Notes: generated by a model not told the origin, from the letters alone. Counted from the first letter of the stretch, positions 8,705 through 19,821 are shown. The stretch: 64,000 nucleotides of DNA from Nitrospira sp. (GCA_035968315.1 JAVYIN010000009.1:183202-247201), one strand, 5' to 3'. Translations and numbers: made by a program.

Positions 8705-9346
8705 ATGCAGAAGAAACCGTATTGGTGGGGTACAGCCACCCTCACTGTAGCTTTTATCACCTTATTACTCATCCCGGCAGTCCCGGCGCTCGCCCAGGAT
8801 GGGAAACAGGAATTCGGCGGGATCGAGCCAGGGAAGTGGGTGCTCGGAATGCGCGCTGGATTTGCGCCAATCACGCAAGAACTCTCTGCAAACCGTTCTA
8901 CCGACGTCGGTTCACTGGTCAACTTTCAGGCTATGTACAGCCTAAATAAATGGCTGCTGGTCGGTATGATGCTGGAGTGGGAACGTCATGCCGTCGATCA
9001 GGAACGGCCGCTGCGTGATTTGGGTCACCAAGACACTGTGTCGGTGTTGCCGACCCTTGAACTGCGTCCCACCAACTTCGGACCGGTCAGCCCCTATGTC
9101 AATATGAGCTTTGGCGTGAACGTGAACAGCTTTGGAGAAAATACCAGCACCAGGATCAGCCCAAGCAACACATTCGCCTGGCGGTTAGGCTGGGGAGCGG
9201 ACTACATGATCACCAAGCAAGTTGCCCTGAATGCGGAAATGGCCTACAAGCGGAATGACGGGCACGCCACTGTGAACAGCACACGAATCGATGACTGGAA
9301 TGCGTCATCGTTCGGCTTCCTGTTCGGCGGAAAGATGTATTTCTAA
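8705..9346 (+). CDS. Outer-membrane beta-barrel protein, OmpA/OmpW-like size
   Basis: The ATG follows TTGGAGGCACCGC and opens a signal peptide (MQKKPYWWGTATLTVAFITL, cleavage near ALAQ-DGK). The 213-aa product is rich in alternating amphipathic strands with aromatic ends (WLLVGMMLEWERH, YVNMSFGVNVNSFG, FAWRLGWGADYMI, QVALNAEMAYKRND) and terminates in GGKMYF, a typical C-terminal Phe signal for outer-membrane insertion. It is probably an 8-stranded barrel. It stands alone between a promoter and a strong terminator. The transported substrate or role is unknown; being next to a zinc importer is only circumstantial. Confidence 0.75.
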   Translation: MQKKPYWWGTATLTVAFITLLLIPAVPALAQDGKQEFGGIEPGKWVLGMRAGFAPITQELSANRSTDVGSLVNFQAMYSLNKWLLVGMMLEWERHAVDQERPLRDLGHQDTVSVLPTLELRPTNFGPVSPYVNMSFGVNVNSFGENTSTRISPSNTFAWRLGWGADYMITKQVALNAEMAYKRNDGHATVNSTRIDDWNASSFGFLFGGKMYF

Positions 9347-9372
9347 ACTTCTGGACGCGCGGTTGGAAGAAG

Positions 9373-9417
9373 AGGCAGGATATCCTAGCATGCCGGGTAT
9401 CCTGCCTTTTCTTTTTT
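9373..9417 (+). terminator. Rho-independent terminator
   Basis: A perfect 10-bp stem (9373-9382 with 9398-9407) is followed by a T-rich run (TTTCTTTTTT). It lies 26 bp past the barrel protein stop codon and is the clearest intrinsic terminator in the window. Confidence 0.9.
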
Positions 9418-9477
9418 AGTCAGAACCTATACCTGGAGGAACCGCCCCTCCCTACGAGGAGATGAGAGAGCGATGCG

Positions 9478-9909
9478 TTATTCGTGCGAAGCATTCTTAC
9501 TGCGGCTCCAGACCATGCCGGTCTGCTCGCCTGAGCTGAATCCCAGTTTTTCGTAAAACCCTGGCCGTCTGGTGCACAGCCAAAACAGTTCCACTTTTTT
9601 GAGCCGGGGATGCTGCAGGATGCGCTGAACGAGCTCCGCGCCGATCCCTTGTTTTTGATAGGCCTGATCGACGATGACATCCCAGATCGTCGCCCGATAG
9701 ACAAAATCGGTCAGCACACGGGCGAAACCCACAAGTTGTTCACCATCCCAGGCACAGAGTGCGAGGTCGGTATGGCGCAGCATCTCCCTCGCGTCCTCCA
9801 ATGCCCGCCCTTTCGCCCAAGGCGCCTGCTGAAAGAGTCTGAGCAACTGCTGGGGATCGAGCGTCTTTTTATCGGAAAACGTGAGGGTAGTCTTGAGGGT
9901 GGGGGGCAT
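9478..9909 (-). CDS. GNAT-family N-acetyltransferase
   Basis: The 143-aa protein carries the GNAT core: strand WDVIVDQAY followed by the acetyl-CoA pyrophosphate loop QKQGIGAEL (Q/RxxGxG/A), and the C-terminal PGFYEKLGF motif typical of these enzymes. It should transfer an acetyl group from acetyl-CoA to an unidentified amine. No operon partner points to a substrate. Confidence 0.85.
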   Translation of the reverse strand: MPPTLKTTLTFSDKKTLDPQQLLRLFQQAPWAKGRALEDAREMLRHTDLALCAWDGEQLVGFARVLTDFVYRATIWDVIVDQAYQKQGIGAELVQRILQHPRLKKVELFWLCTRRPGFYEKLGFSSGEQTGMVWSRSKNASHE

Positions 9910-9972
9910 TGTGTACTAAAGTATCTCCCGCTGACTGCTCCAGTAAACGGGTCAAAGTGTACGAGGAAACCG

Positions 9973-10152
9973 ATGTCAACGCAAGTACGTAGCTGCCCCA
10001 AATGCTTTCAGCTGATGTGGCTCAAGCCGGATCAGTACGAGGTCTTGGACGACGTTTTTGTCCGCGCCAAATGCCCCCACTGCTCATCGACCGTGCGGTT
10101 TCGGCTGGTTTCTGAAGGAGCCAATGCCGCCGGACCAAAAATGGGGCACTGA
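9973..10152 (+). CDS. Small zinc-ribbon protein, 59 aa
   Basis: A GAGGAAA ribosome binding site precedes ATG. Two CxxC pairs (CPKC at 8-11 and CPHC near 33-36) form a likely zinc ribbon, followed by a basic strand (STVRFRLV). Such short ribbons occur in nucleic-acid-binding or adaptor proteins, but no specific role can be named. The frame remains open upstream, where the composition is that of antisense sequence to the acetyltransferase gene, so the short form is preferred. Confidence 0.6.
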   Translation: MSTQVRSCPKCFQLMWLKPDQYEVLDDVFVRAKCPHCSSTVRFRLVSEGANAAGPKMGH

Positions 10153-10233
10153 TCGCCAGTGTGACGTATGAAAGACGAACTGTGAATTAAATTGGGCCCG
10201 CCAGCCTCGCCCCTCAATCATCACCATTGATTA

Positions 10234-10656
10234 TTAGATCCCGCGTCCTGAGCCATCTAATTCCGGTTTATTTCCCGGCATGATCTTGTGGAGGGCGGCT
10301 CGGTACTCCACCACACGCTTCTCATCGATGCGCCCCACTTCTATCTCCTGATCACGCTGCATCCGCTCGATATGATCGAGAACCGCGAGTAAGGGCTGTA
10401 CGGAGCCGAGCAACTTGCCCACTTCAAAGGCCTCCAGGGACTCGATGAACAAGTCGTTCAACCCTTTGTATGCCGTCCCGCTGCTCTGCTGCCGAAACCG
10501 CGACACAATCTCCTCATACTCTTCAATGGCCTCCAGCTTGGGCTTGACGCCGGTCGGCACAGCCGTCAGGTGCACAATGGGCGGCAGCTTCGCCGCATAG
10601 AGCTTGAGTTGAGAAGTTAATCCGCCGATCGCGTCGAGTACATCTGACGTGTGCAT
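10234..10656 (-). CDS. Hypothetical helical protein, 140 aa
   Basis: This soluble, mostly alpha-helical protein has charged amphipathic helices (EAIEEYEEIVSRFRQQ, AVLDHIERMQRDQEIEVGRI) and no signal peptide, Cys or catalytic motif. I do not recognise the family. It lies 31 bp downstream of rluD on the same strand and may be co-transcribed with it. Confidence 0.65.
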   Translation of the reverse strand: MHTSDVLDAIGGLTSQLKLYAAKLPPIVHLTAVPTGVKPKLEAIEEYEEIVSRFRQQSSGTAYKGLNDLFIESLEAFEVGKLLGSVQPLLAVLDHIERMQRDQEIEVGRIDEKRVVEYRAALHKIMPGNKPELDGSGRGI

Positions 10657-10687
10657 ACTTTCGTCCTATTCGACTTCACCAGACGCA

Positions 10688-11653
10688 TCAAATATCCTGC
10701 GTCGATTTTCTGGGAACCAGTCTTTCGAGTGCCTGCATCACCTCGTCCATATCCGGCGGGAGCGGCCTGGTGAATTCATGTCTCTCCCCGGTGGCCGGAT
10801 GTTGAAACCCTAGCGTCCTGGCGTGAAGCATGACTCGCGGAATTTCGATGCCTTCGATTTCGCTGACCTTCCTCCCTCCGTAGGTGGGATCACCGAGAAT
10901 GGGGTGGCCCAGGGCGGTCAAATGCACCCGCAGCTGATGGGTTCGTCCCGTTTTCGGGTAGAGCAACACATGGGCGGCCAGCTTTCCAAACCGCCGGTCC
11001 ACCTTGTATTCCGTGACGGATTCTTTGGGATTCGTCGTGCGGGCCGAAAACTTCTTGCGCTCCTTGGTGTCCCTGCCAATCGCCAGTTCGATGAGGCCAT
11101 GCCCCTTTTTCGGCACCCCCCAGATCAAGGCTTCATACACCCGCGTGATCGTGTGATGCTTGAATTGCGCCGCCAGATGCCGGTGCGCCTGGTCCTGCTT
11201 CGCAATCACCATCACCCCGGACGTTTGCTTATCAAGCCGGTGCACCAATCCTGGGCGTTCTTTCCCCCCAATGGTGGACACTGTTCCGCCTGACGTCTGG
11301 AAGTGATGGAGGAGCGCGTTGACCAACGTTCCGGCCCAATTCCCCGGCGCTGGATGCACGACGATGCCGCAAGGCTTATTGAGCACCAAGAGGTGCTCAT
11401 CTTCGTACAAGATTTCGAGTGGGATCGCCTCCCCTTTCAGCTCCAGAGGCTCGGCTTTGGGTATGTCAAAGGCAATGAGATCGCCGGGTTTTATTTTCTG
11501 GCTGGGCTTGGCCACTTGCCCGTTCATCTTGACCCGGCCCTGTTCGATCAGGCGCTGAATGGCCGAGCGCGACAGATTGGGCTCGCGGTTCACGAGAAAG
11601 ACGTCGAGGCGCTTCGGCTGTTCCCCAGACGTGATGACAAACTCTGTTTGCAT
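10688..11653 (-). CDS. rluD: RluA-family 23S rRNA pseudouridine synthase, RluD-like
   Basis: The 321-aa protein starts with an S4 RNA-binding domain (LDVFLVNRE ... SRSAIQRLIEQGRVKMNG, about 15-75). The catalytic domain has the signature HRLDKQTSGVMVIAK, whose Asp is the nucleophile, and the later TGRTHQLRVHL motif. RluD isomerises uridines in helix 69 of 23S rRNA. S4 plus RluA domains fit RluD best, but other RluA subfamilies also carry S4, so the exact target is inferred. The ATG lacks a strong Shine-Dalgarno. Confidence 0.88.
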   Translation of the reverse strand: MQTEFVITSGEQPKRLDVFLVNREPNLSRSAIQRLIEQGRVKMNGQVAKPSQKIKPGDLIAFDIPKAEPLELKGEAIPLEILYEDEHLLVLNKPCGIVVHPAPGNWAGTLVNALLHHFQTSGGTVSTIGGKERPGLVHRLDKQTSGVMVIAKQDQAHRHLAAQFKHHTITRVYEALIWGVPKKGHGLIELAIGRDTKERKKFSARTTNPKESVTEYKVDRRFGKLAAHVLLYPKTGRTHQLRVHLTALGHPILGDPTYGGRKVSEIEGIEIPRVMLHARTLGFQHPATGERHEFTRPLPPDMDEVMQALERLVPRKSTQDI

Positions 11654-11743
11654 GGGGGAAAGCTACTGGAGGAAGGAGAGAAAAGCAATCTCCTCAACAG
11701 TCTTGCTGCGGATCCACGCTATCAGCATGTTAAGAATTCCTGC

Positions 11744-12571
11744 CTAACGATGTCTCTGGAGCCGGGCAATCTCCGCCTCCTGCTCAGCCACGATCCGCTT
11801 CAGACGCTCGATTTCTTCGCGCAATTGGAGAATGACTGTCTGGGGCTCTGTTTCTGATCCGGACACTCCAGCGCTTATTGATGGAGGTCCTACGCCAGTC
11901 TTAAGCGGCTTTGGTGGCGTGGCAATCGCTCTCGTCCGCTCGAGGATTGAAAAAAACCCCCGGTGATCCAACACCAGTTCGCTGGCTGACGCCCGGTGCC
12001 CACCAGACCAATTGGCCTGCCGGCGCACCACATAGCGGGACGACTCGAAGGTTAAGGCCCCATCGCTCCCTCTGACGGAGTGGAAGGGATTCTCTCGCAC
12101 TGCCCTGAAATCGGCTGATTCCCTGGCTAACAGAGTCCGATGGTTGGCCACAACAATATGTAATAGCGATTCACTCACAAATATTCCACCGGATGTGACG
12201 GCCAAATCAGATCCATGCGGGATCGTGGTGCAGTAGGCAATCCACTCATGCGGGGCGGCGCTTTGAAAGGACTCTTTAATCGCTGGGGCCAGAAGCGCGA
12301 TCTCCTCTAACGAAAAGACCGCGCGCGGCGGTTGAGCGCTGTCCATTAACCCGACGCGATCTTCAAGGAGCAGGCGGCCGAGAATGGCTGTTATTTCTTC
12401 TGACGTCCAGATAGAGGGATGATCGTAGCGAGGGGCTGTGCTGGCAATCCCGTATGAATCCAGTCTCACGAACCACGAGGGTTCTTCCTGAACGACACGA
12501 CTCGTCAACGTGGGCCCGGCACATCCGGCGCAAAAGACCAGCATCCAGAGGACAAGTCCAGCCGCCTTCAT
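11744..12571 (-). CDS. Putative lipoprotein with C-terminal coiled coil
   Basis: I place the start at MKAAGLVLWMLVFCAGC, a lipoprotein-like signal. The -3 residue of the lipobox is Cys rather than Leu, which is atypical. An in-frame start 30 codons upstream is also possible. The 275-aa protein has a central globular part (FSLEEIALLAPAIKESFQS, AYCTTIPHGSDLAVTSGGIF) and a final heptad coiled coil (LREEIERLKRIVAEQEAEIA). I do not recognise a family. It lies between atpC and rluD on the same strand and may be read through from the ATP synthase operon. Confidence 0.6.
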   Translation of the reverse strand: MKAAGLVLWMLVFCAGCAGPTLTSRVVQEEPSWFVRLDSYGIASTAPRYDHPSIWTSEEITAILGRLLLEDRVGLMDSAQPPRAVFSLEEIALLAPAIKESFQSAAPHEWIAYCTTIPHGSDLAVTSGGIFVSESLLHIVVANHRTLLARESADFRAVRENPFHSVRGSDGALTFESSRYVVRRQANWSGGHRASASELVLDHRGFFSILERTRAIATPPKPLKTGVGPPSISAGVSGSETEPQTVILQLREEIERLKRIVAEQEAEIARLQRHR

Positions 12572-12690
12572 TTTGGCCTGAGAGAGGATAGGGTATCGCA
12601 AGGGGGAAGCCTCCGCCGGTAGAACCTGACAGAGCGGCTCGCTGGAAGAGCACGCGAGCATAGCATCTCGAACGGGGCGAACGAAGGAGT

Positions 12691-13113
12691 TTACGCGAGG
12701 CCGGTCTTACGGGTGCGTTCAGCGATCTTCTTGCGAAGGCGGGCCTTTTCAAGACTGATCTCGGCCTCTTTCACTTCGGACGGCAAGCCTCCGACTTTGA
12801 GCCGTTGTTCAGCTTCAGCGACTTTGGCCGCAGCCCGTTCGACATCGATATCCTCGGCCTTCTCCGCAATCTCGGCCATGATGGTCACCTTGCTCGGCGT
12901 GACTTCGGCATAGCCCCAGAGAATCGCCATGTGGTTCGTCTGATCGCCGACACGATACCGCAGCTCGCCGATGCGCAGCGTCGAGAGGAAATGGCAATGG
13001 CCTGGCAACACGCCGAACTCGCCTTCCGAGCCAGGGGCAATCACTTCATCCACCTGCTGGCTCAGCAGCTGCTTCTCGGGCGTCACCACTTCTAATAGAA
13101 TCTTTCCTGCCAT
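12691..13113 (-). CDS. atpC: ATP synthase F1 subunit epsilon
   Basis: This 140-aa subunit belongs to the rotor stalk of F1. It binds gamma and can inhibit ATP hydrolysis. The N-terminal beta-sandwich is recognisable (LLEVVTPEKQLLSQQVDEVI, GSEGEFGVLPGHCHFL), as is the C-terminal helical hairpin (DVERAAAKVAEAEQRL onwards, ending in KKIAERTRKTG). It is the last F1 gene and is separated from atpD by a 125-bp gap that carries a long inverted repeat. Confidence 0.95.
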   Translation of the reverse strand: MAGKILLEVVTPEKQLLSQQVDEVIAPGSEGEFGVLPGHCHFLSTLRIGELRYRVGDQTNHMAILWGYAEVTPSKVTIMAEIAEKAEDIDVERAAAKVAEAEQRLKVGGLPSEVKEAEISLEKARLRKKIAERTRKTGLA

Positions 13114-13147
13114 TGCCTCTTCCTCTTCTCACTCACTCATGCACAGT

Positions 13148-13230
13148 CGGCAGGGCGCATCTCGATTGCGCGCATTGACCGAGCACGGTTTTATCGTGCG
13201 CGGGCAGCGAGCAGGAGATGCGTCCTGCCG
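13148..13230 (-). promoter_or_regulatory. Long inverted repeat between atpD and atpC
   Basis: Bases 13148-13163 pair with 13215-13230 at 15 of 16 positions, enclosing a smaller hairpin (13183-13187 with 13195-13199). The structure fills most of the gap between two genes of one operon, so it more likely acts on mRNA processing, stability or attenuation than as a full terminator. Neither strand shows a U-run. Confidence 0.6.
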
Positions 13231-13238
13231 ATTCGCGC

Positions 13239-14684
<1,446 letters not shown>

Positions 14685-14708
14685 TTACCCCTTTTGCTCA
14701 AATGCTCA

Positions 14709-14744
14709 ATGCTGAGAGGCCCTACTGCCAGGATGTCTCAGCAT
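14709..14744 (-). promoter_or_regulatory. Intercistronic stem-loop between atpG and atpD
   Basis: A perfect 9-bp inverted repeat (14709-14717 with 14736-14744) has an 18-nt loop and sits inside the 88-bp gap. There is no U-tract, so a role as an mRNA processing or stabilising element is inferred. Confidence 0.5.
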
Positions 14745-14769
14745 GCATCGCTCCGCACTCGGCACGGCG

Positions 14770-15648
14770 TTACTTGAGTGCTTCCGCGCCGCCGACAATA
14801 TCCATCAGTTCCTTGGTGATCGCCGCTTGCCTAGTCTTGTTGTAGTAGAGCGTCACCTTCTTGATCAGCTGACCGGCATTTCTCGTCGCACCGTCCATCG
14901 CCGCCATGCGGGCGCCATGCTCGGCGGCCGCCGACTCCAGGAGAATGCGGTAGGTCTGAATCTGGAAATGTTTGGGCACCAGCGCATTCAGCAAGTCCGC
15001 TTCATCCGGCTCGTACAGATAGCTGCCGCCCGTCGTGCCCTCGGCCTGCGCCGCGCCGAACTCGGCGGCGGCATCGACCGGGAACAGCTTTTCGACGATC
15101 ACGCGCTGCTGGATGGCCGACTTGAATTCGTTGTAGACGACATAGAGTTCGTCGAAGGTGCCCTTCACGAAATTATCCGTGAGATCCCCGCCGATATCGA
15201 TGGCGTGCTCATAGCTCAGCTTGTCGAACACCCCGGTCCATTCTTGCCGGATCGGCCAGGTGCGCCGCCGGAAATAATCGCGGCCCTTGCGTCCGACGAT
15301 GCTCACATTGACCTGCAACCCGCGTGCTTCGCACTGCCGGACGAAGTCGGCGCTCTTCCGGACAATGTTGCCGTTGAACCCGCCGCAGAGACCGCGATCG
15401 CTCGTGACGACGAGCACCTCGATCTTCTTGCCCTCCCGCTTCTGGAGCAGCGGGTGCGCCGCGCGATTGACGCGCTGGCTCAGATTGCTCAAGACCCCGC
15501 GCATCTTGTGCGCATAGGGGCGGGCGGCCAGAATGCGGTCCTGCGAGCGCTTAAGCTTCGCCGCCGCCACCATCTTCATGGCCTTGGTAATCTTCTGCGT
15601 ATTCTTGAACGCCGCAATCTTGCGGCGCAGGCTTTGTAAACTGGGCAT
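14770..15648 (-). CDS. atpG: ATP synthase F1 subunit gamma
   Basis: The 292-aa central rotor shaft shows the N-terminal helix signature (LRRKIAAFKNTQKITKAMKM, VAAAKLKRSQ), the VTSDRGLCGGFN motif and the C-terminal helix LYYNKTRQAAITKELMDIVG. It links catalysis in alpha3beta3 to rotation of the F0 ring. The length matches the family. Confidence 0.97.
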   Translation of the reverse strand: MPSLQSLRRKIAAFKNTQKITKAMKMVAAAKLKRSQDRILAARPYAHKMRGVLSNLSQRVNRAAHPLLQKREGKKIEVLVVTSDRGLCGGFNGNIVRKSADFVRQCEARGLQVNVSIVGRKGRDYFRRRTWPIRQEWTGVFDKLSYEHAIDIGGDLTDNFVKGTFDELYVVYNEFKSAIQQRVIVEKLFPVDAAAEFGAAQAEGTTGGSYLYEPDEADLLNALVPKHFQIQTYRILLESAAAEHGARMAAMDGATRNAGQLIKKVTLYYNKTRQAAITKELMDIVGGAEALK

Positions 15649-15673
15649 GGTTTCGAGCTTTCAGCCGTCAGCG

Positions 15674-15691
15674 ATCAGCAGGGGTGCTGAT
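15674..15691 (-). promoter_or_regulatory. Stem-loop immediately after atpA
   Basis: A 7-bp perfect stem (15674-15680 with 15685-15691) and a GGGG/CCCC tetraloop lie 2 bp past the atpA stop codon, in the 45-bp gap before atpG. Confidence 0.45.
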
Positions 15692-15693
15692 GG

Positions 15694-17211
15694 CTACTTT
15701 GCGCCGTATCCCATCTTCTGCTTAAAGGTCGCAATGATTTCCTTGATGCGCGGAGCCACCTTGTCGTCGATCTTCCCGATGCTGGTCACTTCTTTTTTCA
15801 GTTCGGGATGGTGCTGCTGGATGTAATGCAGCAAATCGGCTTCGAACTGCTGCACCTTGTCAACCGGCACATCGTCGAGGAATCCGTTGACGCCCGCGTA
15901 AATCGACAAGACCTGATCCGCCACCGGCATCGGCTTGTATTGGCCTTGCTTCAACAGCTCCACCATGCGCACACCTCGCGCGAGCTGCATCTGCGTAGCC
16001 TTGTCGAGTTCGCTGCCGAACTGCGCGAAGGCCGCCATTTCACGGTATTGAGCCAGATCCAGGCGCAGCGTACCGGCCACCTGTTTCATCGTCTTGATCT
16101 GGGCCGATCCGCCGACGCGGGACACGGACAGACCGACGTTGATCGCCGGACGGATACCGGAATAGAACAAATCGCTGCCGAGATAAATCTGCCCGTCCGT
16201 GATCGAGATCACGTTCGTCGGAATGTAGGCGGACACGTCGCCGGCTTGCGTTTCAATGATCGGCAACGCCGTAAGACTGCCTCCGCCGAGCTTTTCACTC
16301 AGCTTGGCCGCGCGCTCCAGCAACCGGGAATGCAGATAGAACACGTCGCCGGGATAGGCTTCGCGGCCCGGCGGCCTGCGAAGCAGCAGCGACAGCTGCC
16401 GATAGGCCACTGCGTGCTTGGACAAGTCGTCGTACACGATCAAGGCATGCTTGCCGTTATCACGGAAATACTCACCGATCGCGGCGCCCGCGAAGGGGGC
16501 CAAGAACTGCATCGGAGCCGGATCGCTGGCGCTGGCCGACACGACCATGCTGTATTCCATCGCATGATTTTCTTCGAGCGTCTTGACGACGCGCGCGACG
16601 GTCGAACGCTTCTGCCCGACCGCGACATAGATACAAAACACCCCGAGGCCTTTTTGGTTGATGATCGTATCGACGGCAATGGCCGTCTTGCCGGTCTGCC
16701 GGTCGCCGATGATCAACTCGCGCTGGCCGCGGCCGATGGGAATCATGGCGTCGATGGCCTTGATGCCGGTCTGCAACGGTTCATGAACGGATTGGCGCGT
16801 ATTCACGCCGGGGGCCACGACTTCGATGCGGGATTTGTGCGGCGAATTGATCGGGCCCTTGCCGTCGATTGGCTGGCCGATGGCATTCACGACACGTCCG
16901 ACGAGCGCTTCACCGACCGGAATTTCCGCGATGCGGCCCGTGCGCTTGACGGGATCGCCTTCCTTGATGCCGACATCGTCGCCCATCAACACGGCGCCGA
17001 CGTTGTCCTCTTCAAGGTTCAGCGCAATGCCGTAGAGGCCGCCGGGGAATTCGAGCATTTCGCCGGCCATGGCACCGTCGAGCCCGTAGATCTTGGCGAT
17101 ACCGTCGCCGACCTGGATGACGGATCCGGTTTCCTTGACATCGACCTGCTTGTCGAAGCCCTTGATTTTTTCTTTGATGATCGCACTGATTTCTTCTGCC
17201 TTGATCTGCAT
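15694..17211 (-). CDS. atpA: ATP synthase F1 subunit alpha
   Basis: The 505-aa non-catalytic nucleotide-binding subunit has P-loop [10 protein letters not shown], the [20 protein letters not shown] barrel segment, the arginine-finger region ([14 protein letters not shown]) and the C-terminal helical domain. Its start is 2 bp after the atpH stop, so translation is probably coupled. It forms the alpha3beta3 hexamer with AtpD. Confidence 0.98.
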   Translation of the reverse strand: MQIKAEEISAIIKEKIKGFDKQVDVKETGSVIQVGDGIAKIYGLDGAMAGEMLEFPGGLYGIALNLEEDNVGAVLMGDDVGIKEGDPVKRTGRIAEIPVGEALVGRVVNAIGQPIDGKGPINSPHKSRIEVVAPGVNTRQSVHEPLQTGIKAIDAMIPIGRGQRELIIGDRQTGKTAIAVDTIINQKGLGVFCIYVAVGQKRSTVARVVKTLEENHAMEYSMVVSASASDPAPMQFLAPFAGAAIGEYFRDNGKHALIVYDDLSKHAVAYRQLSLLLRRPPGREAYPGDVFYLHSRLLERAAKLSEKLGGGSLTALPIIETQAGDVSAYIPTNVISITDGQIYLGSDLFYSGIRPAINVGLSVSRVGGSAQIKTMKQVAGTLRLDLAQYREMAAFAQFGSELDKATQMQLARGVRMVELLKQGQYKPMPVADQVLSIYAGVNGFLDDVPVDKVQQFEADLLHYIQQHHPELKKEVTSIGKIDDKVAPRIKEIIATFKQKMGYGAK

Positions 17212-17213
17212 GG

Positions 17214-17753
17214 CTACTCCTTAGTCAACAGGCTCTGCATCGCCCGCAAGCGCCCGCGGACGGTGCTATCGACAACGGCGCTGCCGATATGAATTTGCAC
17301 GCCAGCCAGGTGGCTTGCATCAACCTGAAACGTGACATCGACTTCGCGCTTCAGCGTCTCGCGAAGGCGGGTTTTCATTCGATCTTGTTCGGCGGACGAC
17401 AAGGCGGCAGCGGACGAGACCGTCACCGGCTGCGTGCCCTTCGAGGCATCGACCAGCTTGGCAAATGCCTCGGCGATTTCCGGCAAGAACCCGACACGAT
17501 TTTTTTTCACCAACTGGCCGAGGAATGTCTTGCCGATAGGAGGGCACCCGAGGCGGGAGCCGATCTCACCAAGAACTGCAATCTTGTCTTCCACTCCAAA
17601 AGCCGGTGAGGCCACGACATGGCGGAGGGGCGCCGAATCCTTGACGGCGGCGCCAAGGCCGTTGAGGGCCGTGCGAGTGGCTTCGATATTCGATTGGTCG
17701 AGCAGCTCAAAGAGTGCTTGTGCGTAACGTCGCGCAACTGCTGTCTTAATCAC
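17214..17753 (-). CDS. atpH: ATP synthase F1 subunit delta
   Basis: The 179-aa OSCP/delta subunit connects the top of F1 to the peripheral b stalk. Recognisable parts are the N-terminal six-helix domain ([20 protein letters not shown]) and the C-terminal [20 protein letters not shown] motif. It is the first gene of this operon. The usual upstream F0 genes (atpB, atpE, atpF) are absent here and an AsmA-like gene occupies that place. Confidence 0.95.
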   Translation of the reverse strand: MIKTAVARRYAQALFELLDQSNIEATRTALNGLGAAVKDSAPLRHVVASPAFGVEDKIAVLGEIGSRLGCPPIGKTFLGQLVKKNRVGFLPEIAEAFAKLVDASKGTQPVTVSSAAALSSAEQDRMKTRLRETLKREVDVTFQVDASHLAGVQIHIGSAVVDSTVRGRLRAMQSLLTKE

Positions 17754-17825
17754 TGTCTGCGTTCACTCACTTCTACTTTGGGCACACGAAATAGTTTCGC
17801 GCAATGCGCACGAAAAATAGCGCGC

Positions 17826-17855
17826 CAAGGTACCACTGGAACCGCAGGACTGTCA
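17826..17855 (-). promoter_or_regulatory. Candidate promoter of the atpHAGDC operon
   Basis: On the minus strand, TTGACA (17850-17855), an 18-bp spacer and TACCTT (17826-17831) lie about 70 bp upstream of atpH in the 198-bp gap after the AsmA-like gene. The -35 is perfect and the -10 keeps TA...T only. Confidence 0.4.
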
Positions 17856-17951
17856 ACCTGAACAATTCGGGCAATCAGGCAGCCGTCCCATTGACCGGGG
17901 GCGCGGGAAATTCTCTCAGGGCTGCACAGAACTACACCACAACGCGTTGCC

Positions 17952-19601
17952 TTACCGGCCGAGCAAACCTTTCAGCAAATCCCGCCCCTGCTGTTCGAGA
18001 TCTTGCGGCTTGGCCGTGCCTTTGAGCAGACCGCCTACCGTTTCTTCCACTTTCTTCTGAATCTGCTCTTGGGCCTTGCCGGTAAGCCCTTTCATATCAA
18101 GCCCATAGGTCGGCGCTTCCAAGGTCCCGCCGATCAACAGCGGTAACGCAAGCCGCCCTTCCTTCATCGCCAGCCGTGCGACCGGTGAAGCCCCGGCAAT
18201 CTGCCGGCTCAGGGCTTCAGAGAGGCGCAGATTCACGGTCAGGCTCACCACATGGTCGAATCCAATCGTGCCGCTTCCCGTAGCTTGAAAATCGTGGCTA
18301 TCCATCAGCAGGTTTTGAAGCGCCACGACGCCTTGCTTGATGGCCAGATCCGTTTCGATCGTGGAAAACGCAGTGGCTTTGGCTTCCCCGATTGAAATCC
18401 CGGCCACCTTTAGAATCGAGACGGCTTCTTGAAGCAAATTCACTCCCTCGATCTTGCCGTCTTTCACCGCAACATGGCCACCGCCTTCCAACATGTTGGT
18501 CAAATCCGGAATGCCAAACCCCTGCCCTTTTACTGAGACATCCGCCCCGGCGGTTCCGCTGACCGATATCGGCGTCTCGGCGACTGCGTCGATGGCCGGG
18601 CCAAGTTGCAACCCCTGCAAGGATAGTTTCCCGTTGAATGGGGGCGCCACGCTTCCAGAGACGAGACCACCTTGCATCGCAAGGGTCCCACCGAACAGTT
18701 CGAGGGAAAGATCGCGGAGGGCGAGGGCCTGGCCCTTCGTCTCCACCACCAATTTCACATTTTTCGCCTCAACCGGCTTCTTCACGGGAAGGGTCATCGG
18801 CAGGTTGGCCGTGTTGATGACCGGAGAAGTCACCGTGATCGAGGCCTGAGGACCGGCTGTGTTGCCCGTGATGGTCAGCGCCGTTTCCCCCAGTAAAAGC
18901 CGAAGATTGATCGCATCGAGCTCCGTCGCCTCTTTCAGCGGGCCGAATGTGCCATCGAGCGAAACCGGGAGATTCAGTGGCTGAACTTGCGTTGCAAAGT
19001 GCAGCGTCGGCGATTCACCCAAGTGGACCGACTGTAGTAAAAGCTCTATATCCTGCAATACATATTCAACCGGTTGGGGCTGAGACCCATCGCGATACGT
19101 CACCTTGCCGCCCACAATGGACACACGATCCACGGCCAGTAGCGCGAGGATCTTCAGCGGTCCATCCGGTGACGGCACCGGTGCGCGCGACGGTTTCTCT
19201 GGTACGGCCACACCCCTGCGTCCCAGCGTGGAGGCGTTGAGGACACCGTTCTTATTCTTGGTGACCGTGATCAACGGCTCGCGCAGGGTGATCTCTTCGA
19301 CCTCCACCTTTCCGCTCAACAGCGGCATCAGCTTCACCCCAACTTCCACCGACGCAAGCGAGGCAAACGGCCCGGCCCCAAAGGCCGGATCCTCCACCAC
19401 CATGAATCCCGCCACACGGGCACCGAGCCTCGGCCAAATGGTCAAACGGATATCCTCAAGAGTAACCTTGCGATTCAGCGCCTCTTCTATAAGAGGACGA
19501 TACTGGTCTTGATACTTGTTGAGATCGACCATGAAGGGGAGAAGCAACACCAGGCCAACGAGCAGAACAACGGCCACGCCGAGACCGAAGAGAATTTTCA
19601 T
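17952..19601 (-). CDS. AsmA-family inner-membrane/periplasmic protein
   Basis: The 549-aa protein begins with a single membrane anchor (MKILFGLGVAVVLLVGLVLL) followed by LPFMVDLNKYQDQYRPLIEE, the typical AsmA opening with the YrP.IE.al...tGr.v.l pattern. The body is long, beta-rich and repetitive, and it ends with the AsmA C-terminal region (VNLRLSEALSRQI ... PLLIGGTLEAPTYGLDMKG). The family forms bridge-like lipid-transfer or outer-membrane-homeostasis proteins. The specific role here is unknown. Confidence 0.85.
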   Translation of the reverse strand: MKILFGLGVAVVLLVGLVLLLPFMVDLNKYQDQYRPLIEEALNRKVTLEDIRLTIWPRLGARVAGFMVVEDPAFGAGPFASLASVEVGVKLMPLLSGKVEVEEITLREPLITVTKNKNGVLNASTLGRRGVAVPEKPSRAPVPSPDGPLKILALLAVDRVSIVGGKVTYRDGSQPQPVEYVLQDIELLLQSVHLGESPTLHFATQVQPLNLPVSLDGTFGPLKEATELDAINLRLLLGETALTITGNTAGPQASITVTSPVINTANLPMTLPVKKPVEAKNVKLVVETKGQALALRDLSLELFGGTLAMQGGLVSGSVAPPFNGKLSLQGLQLGPAIDAVAETPISVSGTAGADVSVKGQGFGIPDLTNMLEGGGHVAVKDGKIEGVNLLQEAVSILKVAGISIGEAKATAFSTIETDLAIKQGVVALQNLLMDSHDFQATGSGTIGFDHVVSLTVNLRLSEALSRQIAGASPVARLAMKEGRLALPLLIGGTLEAPTYGLDMKGLTGKAQEQIQKKVEETVGGLLKGTAKPQDLEQQGRDLLKGLLGR

Positions 19602-19682
19602 GCGGCACCTCCCATTCTCCTCGCAGTATAGGAAAGCCCCCCTAGGGGGTCAAATGCGGCATCACTAGCATCCGGCCTTGCC

Positions 19683-19711
19683 TTGCCGCTCACAGGGCCG
19701 CATGTTACAAT
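19683..19711 (+). promoter_or_regulatory. Promoter of tRNA-Ser
   Basis: TTGCCG (19683-19688), 17 bp, TACAAT (19706-19711, one mismatch from consensus), with the mature tRNA starting 20 bp downstream. Confidence 0.6.
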
Positions 19712-19731
19712 CCCGCCTCTCGTATGGGCGC

Positions 19732-19821
<90 letters not shown>

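Noticed and set aside
15808..17292. A 494-codon frame on the plus strand
   Set aside because: Antisense shadow of atpA, produced by codon bias in GC-rich DNA.
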